Assembly (NCBI GenBank): GCA_947499715.1 | Contig: CANMPL010000004.1 | Location: forward strand, 1-64,000 | Origin: an uncultured Paracoccaceae bacterium | GTDB lineage: Bacteria; Pseudomonadota; Alphaproteobacteria; Rhodobacterales; Rhodobacteraceae | Direction: 5' to 3' | DNA: 64,000 bases | In this document: piece after piece, positions 54,508 through 62,888 of the stretch | Position numbering within the stretch: the stretch's first letter is position 1 | Layout: every line of letters begins with the position of its first letter | The notes under the pieces: generated by a model | Databases searched by the model: none | What the model was told of the DNA's origin: nothing | What the model saw: only the letters and a program-made list of their open reading frames with translations | Made by a program: the position numbers and the translations under genes

Positions 54508-55626
54508 ATGACCATCCCCCGTTTTATCGGGTCAGAGATCTATCGCCATTCCAGCTATGGCGCGCGGCATCCTTTGCGGGTGCCACGGGTCAGCACGGTG
54601 ATGGATCTTTCGCGCAGTCTGGGGTGGCTGCCGCCCACGCAATTTCTGACAAGCCCCTGCGCCAAGCCCGCCGCCTTGCACAGTTTTCATACCCCCGCCT
54701 ATATCAGCGCCTTGCAAAGGGCAGAAGCGACGCAGACCGTTGATGCCGCAACCCGCGCGCGGCATGGGCTAGGCACCCACGATAACCCCATCTTTGGTGA
54801 AATGTATCGCCGCCCCGCAACCTCTGCCGGGGCAGCGATGCTGGCAGGAGAGTTATTGCGTGACGGCGGCATCATCTACACGCCCGCTGGCGGCACACAT
54901 CATGGCTTTCCCGATCGCGCGGGTGGGTTTTGTTACCTCAATGACCCGGTGCTGGCGATCCAATCCTTGCGCCGCAATGGCGCGTCACGGATCGCCTATA
55001 TCGACATTGATGCGCATCACCCCGACGGCGTCGAACACGGCTTTGCCGATGACCCAGAAACCTTGCTGATCTCAACCCACGAGGAGGACCGCTGGCCGCG
55101 CACGGGTGCGTTGACTGATGTGGGGGCCGGGCAGGTCTTTAATTTGCCCTTACCAAAGGGCGCACATGACAGCGACATGGCGCTGGCCCGCGATGACCTG
55201 ATCCTGCCTGCGGTGCAGGCCTTTGCCCCCGATGCCATTGTGCTGCAATGCGGGGCTGACGCGGTCGAAGAAGACCCGCAATCGCGGCTGGCATTGTCAA
55301 ACAACGCGCATTGGGCGGTTGTGCAGCACTTAATCGGCATGGCCCCGCGTTTGTTGGTGTTGGGCGGCGGCGGCTATAACCCTTGGTCGGTGGGCCGCTG
55401 CTGGACCGGTGTCTGGGCGGTTCTGAACGGTCATGATATCCCGGACAGGCTACCAAGTCCCGCGCAGGACGTTCTGCGCACGCTGCGTTGGGACGGGCAA
55501 CGCCGCATCAAATCACCGCTCCCGCATTGGATCACAACCCTGCGCGACCCGCCGCGCGATGGCCCGATATCAGAGGTCGTGCGCAGCCGCGTCAGTTTGC
55601 TGCGCGCGCGCCTAGGGTCGCTGTGA
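54508..55626 (+). CDS. Histone-deacetylase-family amidohydrolase
   Basis: The 372-residue protein has the HDAC/AcuC fold with zinc ligands D and H in YIDIDAHHPDGVEHGF, the catalytic His pair in GGTHHGFPDRAGGFCYLND and the third zinc aspartate in CGADAVEEDPQSRLAL, followed by LVLGGGGYN. Bacterial relatives deacetylate polyamines or acetyl-lysine, for instance acetyl-CoA synthetase. The ATG at 54508 (MTIPRFIGSEIYRHSSYG) has AAGG upstream; earlier in-frame codons lack one. Its 3' end overlaps convergent waaA by 35 bases. Confidence 0.9.
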   Translation: MTIPRFIGSEIYRHSSYGARHPLRVPRVSTVMDLSRSLGWLPPTQFLTSPCAKPAALHSFHTPAYISALQRAEATQTVDAATRARHGLGTHDNPIFGEMYRRPATSAGAAMLAGELLRDGGIIYTPAGGTHHGFPDRAGGFCYLNDPVLAIQSLRRNGASRIAYIDIDAHHPDGVEHGFADDPETLLISTHEEDRWPRTGALTDVGAGQVFNLPLPKGAHDSDMALARDDLILPAVQAFAPDAIVLQCGADAVEEDPQSRLALSNNAHWAVVQHLIGMAPRLLVLGGGGYNPWSVGRCWTGVWAVLNGHDIPDRLPSPAQDVLRTLRWDGQRRIKSPLPHWITTLRDPPRDGPISEVVRSRVSLLRARLGSL

Positions 55627-56806
55627 TCTGCGCGATAAGCGGTGCCAGATCGACGGGTTTGGCCACAGCGCGGGCGCGGTTTGCCATGGCGCGGTCATCC
55701 AAATGCGCGATCATCGCTCCAGACAAGCTGGCGGCATCACGCACTTCAATCGCAGCCATCTCTGCATCAAGTGCGCCGTAGATTTCTTTGAAATTCCGCA
55801 CATATGGCCCGTGAAGGATGGGGCAATCATAGGCAATCGGTTCAAATGGCGTATGGCCGCCACGGTCCACCAGAGATCCGCCCAGAAAGGCGACACCAGC
55901 CCTTCGATACCACAACGACATCTCGCCCAGGGTATCGGCAAGATAGACCAGCGCGTCAGGCGCTTCACCGCGGCTGCGCTGTGCGAGGGTCAGCCCGCTG
56001 GCCTTGACCAGCCCCGCTATTTCCGCGGCGCGGTTGGGATGGCGGGGGGCGACGATCAATCGCAAATCAGGCTGCTCCGACAGCGCCTTGGTGAAAGCAT
56101 CCAACACCAATGCCTCTTCGCCCGCATGGGTTGAGGCGGCCAAGATCGTATGGCCCGGACCAAAGGCCGACAAGTCGTCCGGCAGGGGGGTGGTATCCGT
56201 TTCATAGGCCGCCTTCAGCACAATCGGGCCCTGCATCGCCTCCGCGGGAACACCCAAACCCACGAGGTTGTTTTGGGACGTCGGATCCTGTGGCACCGCC
56301 AGCGCGACGGGGCCTAACATTCGCATCGCGAGCGCATTGCGTTTGGACCATTTCGCAGCAGAGCGATCCGACATCCGGGCACCCAGCAGGATCACCGGCT
56401 TTTGCGCGGCATGGGCGGCAAGGATACGGTTTGGCCAAAGCTCATTTTCAAGTACGATCAAGGCCCGCGCCTGCGCCATCATCCGCCGCGCGACGCCGCC
56501 AAAGTCCAAGGGCGCTAGTGCCGGTGTTACATGCGCCATGCCCCAGCTTGCGACGCTGTCGCGACCCGTCGCCGTGTTGCAAGTGACCAGAACCGGATGC
56601 GCTCTCAAAGCGGCGATGATCTGTCTGGCAGAGGCGACCTCTCCTACGCTGGCACCATGGATCCAGACCGCACCCTGCGGCATCGCCGGGCCACGCATCC
56701 GATGGGCAAAATCGCCCCAGGATTCGCGCCCGCGCAGCACAGCCCACAGGCGACCGGTCACCAAAACCGGCAGCACAATCAAATAGATCAGGCGCAGAAT
56801 TATCAC
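55592..56806 (-). CDS. waaA: 3-deoxy-D-manno-octulosonic acid (Kdo) transferase
   Basis: The 404-residue GT30 enzyme adds Kdo to lipid A precursor at the cytoplasmic face of the inner membrane. An N-terminal membrane anchor (about 2-22) is followed by the acceptor domain with the catalytic glutamate in HGASVGEVASAR (about 50-61), LENELWPNRILAA and the donor domain signature VAPRHPNRAAEI and FEPIAYDCPILHGPYVRNFKE. It is transcribed away from modA with 85 bases between. The 3' end overlaps the amidohydrolase gene on the other strand. Confidence 0.95.
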   Translation of the reverse strand: MIILRLIYLIVLPVLVTGRLWAVLRGRESWGDFAHRMRGPAMPQGAVWIHGASVGEVASARQIIAALRAHPVLVTCNTATGRDSVASWGMAHVTPALAPLDFGGVARRMMAQARALIVLENELWPNRILAAHAAQKPVILLGARMSDRSAAKWSKRNALAMRMLGPVALAVPQDPTSQNNLVGLGVPAEAMQGPIVLKAAYETDTTPLPDDLSAFGPGHTILAASTHAGEEALVLDAFTKALSEQPDLRLIVAPRHPNRAAEIAGLVKASGLTLAQRSRGEAPDALVYLADTLGEMSLWYRRAGVAFLGGSLVDRGGHTPFEPIAYDCPILHGPYVRNFKEIYGALDAEMAAIEVRDAASLSGAMIAHLDDRAMANRARAVAKPVDLAPLIAQITATLGARAAN

Positions 56807-56891
56807 GAGGGCGGCCCTTAGTTGGTTTCACCCGACCTAACAGGCCGCGCGCGGTCTTGCCAAGCAGGGGGCGGGGCGAAATAGTCGCGCC

Positions 56892-57611
56892 ATGTGGATC
56901 CAGGGTTTCATCTTTGCGGCAATAACGCTGTGCGCAGGCGCAGTCCACGCCGACCCGCTTGTCGTCTTTGCCGCCGCCAGCCTGAAAGAACCGATGGATA
57001 TGCTTGCCGCCGACTTTGGGGATACGGTCGTATCCTACGGGGGCAGTGGCCAACTTGCACGGCAAGTTCTGCAAGGCGCCCCGGCTGATGTGGTCGTGCT
57101 GGCCCATCCGCAATGGATGGACGCGCTGGGTGCGGTGGCGCAAGACCGGGTTGATCTGCTTGGCAACGCCTTGGTTCTGATCGGGCCGAAAGGGCCAGAG
57201 ATTCCGCTGACCCAAGACGCAATTGCGGCCGCCCTTGGGCAGGGCCGCCTTGCCGTTGGTCTGACAAACGCCGTGCCCGCTGGCCAATACGCCCGCGAGG
57301 CCTTGACCAACCTTGGTCTCTGGCAATCCGTGCAGCCCAAGCTGGCAGAGGTTGATAGCGTCCGCGCCGCCCTTGTGCTGGTCGCGCGCGGTGAAGCCCC
57401 GCTTGGCATAACCTATGCGACCGACGCCGCCGCAGACCCGAGGGTTTCCCCGCGCGCAGTATTCCCAACGGACAGCCACGCCCCCATCGTCTATCCCGCT
57501 GCGCGGCTAAGCGACAAAGAACGCGCCTTTGCCTTCATGACGTTTTTGACAGGCCCCGTCGCGCGGGGGCACTTTGAAGACGCAGGCTTTGTGCGTTTGG
57601 CCGCACCATGA
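56892..57611 (+). CDS. modA: Molybdate ABC transporter substrate-binding protein
   Basis: The 239-residue periplasmic protein has a signal peptide (MWIQGFIFAAITLCAGAVHA) and the ModA opening DPLVVFAAASLKEPMDMLAA (about 21-40) followed by YGGSGQLARQVLQGAPADVV (about 49-68), the oxyanion-binding region. Its stop overlaps modB (ATGA). It heads modA-modB-modC. No ModE-type palindrome was recognised in the 85 bases before it. Confidence 0.94.
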   Translation: MWIQGFIFAAITLCAGAVHADPLVVFAAASLKEPMDMLAADFGDTVVSYGGSGQLARQVLQGAPADVVVLAHPQWMDALGAVAQDRVDLLGNALVLIGPKGPEIPLTQDAIAAALGQGRLAVGLTNAVPAGQYAREALTNLGLWQSVQPKLAEVDSVRAALVLVARGEAPLGITYATDAAADPRVSPRAVFPTDSHAPIVYPAARLSDKERAFAFMTFLTGPVARGHFEDAGFVRLAAP

Positions 57612-58297
57612 CCGCCTTTGGGCTTGATCCTGCCGCCTGGACCGCTGTCGCGCTGTCGTTGCGGGTTGCTTGCGTCGCCACGCTTTGTGCATTGCCACTG
57701 GCGATCTGGGTCGCGCATGTGCTGGCCCGGCGCGCGTTTGTGGGCAAGCAGATTCTCAACGGGGTGGTGCATTTGCCGCTGGTTTTGCCGCCTGTCGTCA
57801 CGGGTTATCTGTTGCTGGTGGTCTTTGGTGGCAACGGAGTGGTTGGGGGTTGGCTGCGCGAGATGACCGGCTTTACCTTTGCGTTTCGCTGGACGGGCGC
57901 CGCTTTGGCCGCGGCAATCATGGCCTTTCCGTTGATGGTGCGGGCCATCAGGCTGGGGATAGAGGCCGTTGACCCCGGTCTGGAGGAAGCCGCCGCAACA
58001 CTTGGCGCCAGCCGCCTGCGGATCTTTTGCACGATTACGCTGCCGTTGATTGCACCCGGCATCCTTGCGGGCGGGGTATTGGGCTTTGCCAAGGCCTTGG
58101 GCGAGTTTGGTGCCACCATCACCTTTGTCGCCGCGATCCCCGGTGAAACCCAGACGATCCCGTCGGCGATTTACGCGCTGCTGCAAGTGCCGGGGCAGGA
58201 GCCCGCTGTTGCGGCACTTGTCGTCGTCTCCGTCGTGCTGGCGATGGGGGCCCTGATCGCCAGCGAATGGCTTGCACGCCGGATCCATGCGCGATGA
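57608..58297 (+). CDS. modB: Molybdate ABC transporter permease
   Basis: The 229-residue membrane protein has five to six helices. The EAA loop with the ModC contact is GLEEAAATLGASRLRIFCTI (about 122-141), and GFAKALGEFGATITFVAAIP (about 159-178) is a ModB signature. It imports molybdate with ModA and ModC. Start and stop both overlap the neighbouring genes (ATGA), giving tight coupling. Confidence 0.95.
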   Translation: MTAFGLDPAAWTAVALSLRVACVATLCALPLAIWVAHVLARRAFVGKQILNGVVHLPLVLPPVVTGYLLLVVFGGNGVVGGWLREMTGFTFAFRWTGAALAAAIMAFPLMVRAIRLGIEAVDPGLEEAAATLGASRLRIFCTITLPLIAPGILAGGVLGFAKALGEFGATITFVAAIPGETQTIPSAIYALLQVPGQEPAVAALVVVSVVLAMGALIASEWLARRIHAR

Positions 58298-59322
58298 TTG
58301 ATCTGGCCATCTCACACCGCCTTGGCGCATTAGATCTTGACGTAGCCTTTTCGTCACCCGCCGGAATCACGGCGATCTTTGGTCCCTCCGGGGCGGGCAA
58401 GACCAGCGTCCTGCGGGCTATCGCCGGGCTGTCCCGGCCGCAGAAAGGGCATCTGACTGTGGACGGCGAGGATTTGACCAATCTGTCGACGCAAGACCGC
58501 CGCATTGGCTATGTCTTTCAAGACGCGCGCCTTTTCCCGCATATGACAGTGCAGCAAAATCTGACCTACGGCGGCCGCCACGATCACGACCGGATCGTCG
58601 AAATGCTGGGCCTTGGTGACTTGCTGATGCGCCGCCCGGCGAAGCTGTCAGGGGGCGAGGCGCAGCGCGTCGCTATCGGTCGCGCCTTGATGAGCAAGCC
58701 GCGGCTGTTGTTGCTTGACGAACCGCTCGCCAGCCTTGACGCGCAGCGCAAGGCCGACGTCTTACCCTATCTGGAACGGCTGCGCGACGATGCGGACATC
58801 CCGATCATCTACGTCAGCCACGACATGGCAGAGGTCGCGCGCCTGGCCACCAGCCTTGTGCTGATCCGTGCGGGCCGGGTCGTTGCCGCAGGCCCGCTGA
58901 CCACGCTTCTCAGCGATCCGTCACTGATTGCGGAGATTGGTGCAGATGTTGCTGGTTCTGTGCTGCCGGTTCGGATCGAAAGCTTTGACGATGCCGACCA
59001 GATGACTACGTTGCACGCGGACGCGGGCCTTTTGATGGTGCCCGGACAATGGGGGGAGGTGGGGCAAGAATTGCGCCTGCGTGTCCCGGCCCGTGACGTC
59101 ATCTTGTCGCGGCATATCCCGCAGGACATCTCGGCGCTCAATATCCTGCCGGTCACGATTGACAGTATCTCTGCTGCGGGCGGGGCCTATGTTGATATTG
59201 CGCTTTGCGCCGGGCGTGACCGGTTGCTGGCGCGGATCACCGCCCGATCCGCCCATGCGCTTGATCTGGCGGTGGATCAAGCGATTTACGCGATTATCAA
59301 AGCAACGGCCGTTGGAGGATGA
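58294..59322 (+). CDS. modC: Molybdate ABC transporter ATP-binding protein
   Basis: The 342-residue ATPase has Walker A GPSGAGKTS (about 28-36), signature LSGGEAQRVAIGRA (about 124-137), Walker B LLLLDEPLASLD (about 144-155) and a C-terminal molybdate-binding TOBE/Mop domain (about 275-340). The ATG at 58294 overlaps the modB stop. The 2-hydroxyacid dehydrogenase and CoxG-like genes follow in the same direction. Confidence 0.94.
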   Translation: MIDLAISHRLGALDLDVAFSSPAGITAIFGPSGAGKTSVLRAIAGLSRPQKGHLTVDGEDLTNLSTQDRRIGYVFQDARLFPHMTVQQNLTYGGRHDHDRIVEMLGLGDLLMRRPAKLSGGEAQRVAIGRALMSKPRLLLLDEPLASLDAQRKADVLPYLERLRDDADIPIIYVSHDMAEVARLATSLVLIRAGRVVAAGPLTTLLSDPSLIAEIGADVAGSVLPVRIESFDDADQMTTLHADAGLLMVPGQWGEVGQELRLRVPARDVILSRHIPQDISALNILPVTIDSISAAGGAYVDIALCAGRDRLLARITARSAHALDLAVDQAIYAIIKATAVGG

Positions 59323-59377
59323 TGCGCGGTTGCATCGCCGCGCCCGCGCTGACAGTCTTTCGCAAAAAAGGTCTGAA

Positions 59378-60358
59378 ATGAAACCAAAACTGCTTGTAGT
59401 CGCACCGACAACTGATGCCATGACATCACGCCTTGGCAAGGCGTTTGAGATGATCCCGCTCTCCGCCACCGATGGCGAAGACGCATTGTTGGCAGCGCAT
59501 GGGGATCGCATCGTTGCCGTTCTGACAGATGGCCATCTGGGATTGGCACCCAATCTGATGGCCCAATTGCCAAACCTTGCGGTGATCGCGGCAAATGGCG
59601 TGGGCTATGACGCAATCGACGTTGGGGCGGCGGCCGATCAAGGCGTCGTTGTCACCCACACACCGGACGTGCTGAACGACGAAGTCGCCAATTGCGCAAT
59701 ATTGTTGTGGATGGCCACGGCCCGCCGGCTCGTGCCGAATGACGCATATGTGCGCGCAGGGCGCTGGCCAATTGAGGGCAACACCGGCCTGACCGACCCA
59801 ATCCAGAACCGAACCGTCGGGATCGTGGGTTATGGCCGCATCGGCCAGACGATTGCGCGTCGGGCGGCTGCTTTTGATGCCGAAATTCTCTATCACGCAC
59901 GCTCTGCCAAGGACGCGCCGGGTGAATTCTGCCCTGATCTGGTCGAGATGGCCGCGCGGTCCGATGTTTTGATCGTGATCACGCCGGGCGGACCCGCAAC
60001 GCGGCACCTGATCAATGTCGACGTTCTTGCAGCCCTCGGCCCTCAGGGCATCTTGGTCAATATCGCGCGCGGATCGGTCGTGGACGAGGCGGCCCTGATC
60101 GCGGCTCTGACCGACGGGACCTTGGGCGGTGCTGGCCTCGACGTCTTTGAGAATGAACCCCAAGTGCCCGCCGCTTTGATCGCGATGGATAACGTCGTGC
60201 TGACACCGCATATCGGTTCGGCAACAACCGCGACGCGGGCCGCGATGGGCGCGCTGGTCTGTGACAATCTGTTGTCCTACCTTGAACATGGCACGGTTTT
60301 GACCCCCGTGCCCGAACACAGTGACCTGAAACCTCGCCCGATTGGAGAATCCGTATGA
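59378..60358 (+). CDS. D-isomer-specific 2-hydroxyacid dehydrogenase
   Basis: The 326-residue NAD(P)-dependent enzyme interconverts 2-ketoacids and D-2-hydroxyacids (glyoxylate/hydroxypyruvate reductase type). The Rossmann motif is GIVGYGRIGQTIARR (about 148-162), and catalytic residues are in NIARGSVVDEAAL (Arg), ENEPQVP (Glu) and LTPHIGSAT (His). The ATG at 59378 follows AAAAAAGG; a frame open from 59081 lies inside modC. It overlaps the CoxG-like gene by four bases. The link to molybdenum uptake is by position only. Confidence 0.9.
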   Translation: MKPKLLVVAPTTDAMTSRLGKAFEMIPLSATDGEDALLAAHGDRIVAVLTDGHLGLAPNLMAQLPNLAVIAANGVGYDAIDVGAAADQGVVVTHTPDVLNDEVANCAILLWMATARRLVPNDAYVRAGRWPIEGNTGLTDPIQNRTVGIVGYGRIGQTIARRAAAFDAEILYHARSAKDAPGEFCPDLVEMAARSDVLIVITPGGPATRHLINVDVLAALGPQGILVNIARGSVVDEAALIAALTDGTLGGAGLDVFENEPQVPAALIAMDNVVLTPHIGSATTATRAAMGALVCDNLLSYLEHGTVLTPVPEHSDLKPRPIGESV

Positions 60359-60864
60359 AGCTCAGCGACAGTCAAACCATCTCTGCCGATGCCGACACGG
60401 TTTGGGCGGCGTTGCTGTCACCGGAGGTGTTGAAAGAATGCGTCCCCGGCTGCACTGCCATGGAAGGCACCGCCGATGACGGCTTTGCCGCCACGGTCGT
60501 GCAAAAAGTGGGTCCTGTGAAAGCGACCTTCAAAGGCGCGGTTACTATCTCAAACCGCGATATGCCCAATAGCCTCACCATCAGTGGAGAAGGCAAAGGC
60601 GGCCCTGCCGGTTTCGCCAAGGGTGGCGCTGATGTGCGACTGGAACAGATCGATGGGGCCACCGTGCTGCACTACGAGGTCGAGGCAAAAGTCGGCGGAA
60701 AGCTCGCGCAATTGGGCAGCCGGATTATCGACGGCTTTGCAAAGAAGATGGCCGATGAATTCTTCACCAACTTCAAAGACGCAGTCGAAGGTCCAGACGA
60801 AGCCGATACAGCAGATGAAGACGCGCCAAAAAAAGGCTGGTTCAAGCGCCTGACGTCTTCATGA
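60355..60864 (+). CDS. CoxG-like SRPBCC domain protein
   Basis: The 169-residue protein belongs to the CoxG (CO dehydrogenase subunit G) group of the SRPBCC/START fold, with a typical opening FMKLSDSQTISADADTVWAAL-like and KECVPGCTAMEGT (about 27-39). The C-terminus (APKKGWFKRLTSS) is basic and amphipathic, as in CoxG, which binds the membrane and escorts molybdenum hydroxylases or their quinone. No coxMSL subunits are in the window. Its overlap with the 2-hydroxyacid dehydrogenase, and modABC upstream, hint at a molybdoenzyme link. Confidence 0.82.
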   Translation: MKLSDSQTISADADTVWAALLSPEVLKECVPGCTAMEGTADDGFAATVVQKVGPVKATFKGAVTISNRDMPNSLTISGEGKGGPAGFAKGGADVRLEQIDGATVLHYEVEAKVGGKLAQLGSRIIDGFAKKMADEFFTNFKDAVEGPDEADTADEDAPKKGWFKRLTSS

Positions 60865-60880
60865 TCTGAAGGAATTACCA

Positions 60881-60955
60881 TGGCAGTCCCTAGGGGAATC
60901 GAACCCCTCTTTCCAGGTTGAAAACCTGGCGTCCTAACCGATAGACGAAGGGACC
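60881..60955 (-). tRNA. tRNA-Glu (anticodon TTC)
   Basis: The minus strand folds into a complete cloverleaf of 75 bases with an encoded CCA. The acceptor GGTCCCT pairs with AGGGACT (one G-T pair), the anticodon stem CCAGG/CCTGG holds loop TTTTCAA with anticodon TTC, and the T arm reads GAGGGGTTCGATTCCCCT. It lies between the CoxG-like gene and recJ. Confidence 0.97.
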
Positions 60956-61041
60956 GCACTTGGTGGGGCGTATTTAGGCAAAGCCGCGAACAAGGGCAAG
61001 AGGATTCTTGCACCATTTTCGCACAAAATTTCTGACCCGAA

Positions 61042-62802
61042 TTAGGCCGGTGCTGCGTCCTCAAGCCGAAGCTGCGGGCTTTGGCGGCCGCGCCATGTGT
61101 TGACCTCTAACCGCCCGGCCAGATGGAACCTTGCACCGCCATGGCCCGTTAGCATCGGCCCCATCGGTCCATCCATCGCGCCAAAGGCGATGGCATCTAT
61201 CCGGGCACCAAGGCCATCGCCAAACGTGACTTTCAAATGGCCCGTGCCAACTTCCTTTGCAAACAGGATCTGGCAGTCAGGAAAGGCAAATCGCGGGGCA
61301 GGAGCACCTGCGCCAAATGGACCTGCGGCCTCAATCATCTCGATCAATTCTACCGTGGCGGCCCCCGGCATCATGACCCCGTCCAGCCGCAAATCCGCCG
61401 GGCCCAACGCCCCGGCACCCTGACGTTCCAGCAATTCCGTCAGCCGTTCCATTGCAGGTTCCAGTTTTTCGCGCGACACGGTCAGGCCAGCCGCCATTTT
61501 GTGGCCGCCACCCTTCTCCAGCAATCCTTCTGCCGCGAGCCGCTGAATGGCAGCCCCAAGGTCAATGCCTGCAACCGACCGCCCCGATCCCTTGCCAATA
61601 TCGCCCTCAAACCCGATCACAATGGCGGGCCGGTTGGTCTGTTCCTTCAGGCGCGACGCCACAATACCAACGACACCCGGATGCCAGCCGTCCGCCGCCG
61701 CCCATACCAATGCACGATCCGTTCCGCGTGCTTCGGCCTGGTCCAACGCCAGCGCGCGCACCTCGGCCTCAATCTCGCGCCGCTCGGTGTTCAGCTGATC
61801 CAGCCGATCCGCCAGATCGCTGGCCTCTTGCGGGTCGCTGGTGGCCAGTAACCGCGCGCCCAGATCCGCCTTGCCGATGCGCCCGCCCGCATTGACACGT
61901 GGGCCGAGCATGAACCCAAGGTGATAGGACGATGGCGCCGTATCCAGCCCGGCGACATCCGCCAGCGCGCGCAACCCGATCCTGTCGCGCCGCGCCATGA
62001 CGGCAAGGCCCTGCCGCACCAGCGCCCGGTTGACGCCCACCAAGGGAGCGACATCGGCCACCGTCGCCAGTGCCACCAGATCCAAAAGCGCAATCAGATC
62101 CGGCCCCTTTTCGCCTTGCGCCTTCAGTTGCCGGTTCGCCTCTACCAGCATCAAGAACACGACCCCCGCCGCGCAAAGATGCGCCAACGCCCCGTCTTCA
62201 TCCTGCCGGTTGGGATTAACGACGGCCAGTGCATCGGGCAGCGTCTCTCCGCCCAGATGGTGATCCAGAACAATGACGTCCGCACCTTCGGCGGCAGCAA
62301 TCGGTCCATGCGACAGCGTTCCGCAATCGACGCAAATGATCAGATCATGGCCCTTGGCAAGGCTGGCCATCGCCTCGTCATTGGGGCCGTATCCCTCGTC
62401 GATGCGGTCAGGAATATAAAGCGTCGCGCGATGGCCCATGTCCCGCAACCAAGAGATCAGCAGCGCCGCAGATGATCCGCCATCCACGTCGTAATCGGCA
62501 AAAATCGCGATTTTTTCAGACTTGCTGATGGCGGTCAGAAATCGTGCGGCCGCTTTGACCATGTCACGCAAGTCAGCAGGATCTGGCAGCAGGTCGCGCA
62601 AAGTGGGGCTGAGAAAGGCCTGCGCTTCTTGCGGGGCAACGCCTCGCCGCACCAACGTCCGGCACAGCGGTCCGGGCAGGCCCGTTTCCTGTGCCATCGC
62701 CTCTGACAAACGGTCCTCATCGCCGCCCGGCCCAACCCAGCGGCGGCCCGTGGCAGAGGTTTCAACATTCAAAAATGCGGGCATATCTGGCATATCTTTC
62801 AT
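61042..62802 (-). CDS. recJ: Single-stranded-DNA-specific exonuclease RecJ
   Basis: The 586-residue DHH-family enzyme degrades single-stranded DNA 5' to 3' in recombination and mismatch repair. The phosphoesterase motifs are IFADYDVDGGSSAALL (about 99-114), ICVDCGTLSHGPI, VIVLDHHLGGE (DHH) and the DHHA1 GGGHKMAAGLTV. The start at 62802 is one of several close in-frame ATGs; ATG at 62793 is an alternative. It lies downstream of glpX on the same strand. Confidence 0.95.
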   Translation of the reverse strand: MKDMPDMPAFLNVETSATGRRWVGPGGDEDRLSEAMAQETGLPGPLCRTLVRRGVAPQEAQAFLSPTLRDLLPDPADLRDMVKAAARFLTAISKSEKIAIFADYDVDGGSSAALLISWLRDMGHRATLYIPDRIDEGYGPNDEAMASLAKGHDLIICVDCGTLSHGPIAAAEGADVIVLDHHLGGETLPDALAVVNPNRQDEDGALAHLCAAGVVFLMLVEANRQLKAQGEKGPDLIALLDLVALATVADVAPLVGVNRALVRQGLAVMARRDRIGLRALADVAGLDTAPSSYHLGFMLGPRVNAGGRIGKADLGARLLATSDPQEASDLADRLDQLNTERREIEAEVRALALDQAEARGTDRALVWAAADGWHPGVVGIVASRLKEQTNRPAIVIGFEGDIGKGSGRSVAGIDLGAAIQRLAAEGLLEKGGGHKMAAGLTVSREKLEPAMERLTELLERQGAGALGPADLRLDGVMMPGAATVELIEMIEAAGPFGAGAPAPRFAFPDCQILFAKEVGTGHLKVTFGDGLGARIDAIAFGAMDGPMGPMLTGHGGARFHLAGRLEVNTWRGRQSPQLRLEDAAPA

Positions 62803-62845
62803 TGCCTGCCACCATATCCGGTGTCAGCCTGCTATGCTACCCGCA

Positions 62846-62880
62846 CTTTCTTTTGAATGAAAATATGCCCGCCGGAGGCA
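62846..62880 (-). repeat. Dispersed roseobacter intergenic repeat, copy 4
   Basis: The reverse complement opens TGCCTCCGGCGGGCATATTT and ends CAAAAGAAAGT, matching the 35609-35642 copy with one changed base over 36. It lies in the 86-base gap between glpX and recJ. Confidence 0.8.
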
Positions 62881-62888
62881 CCCCAAAC

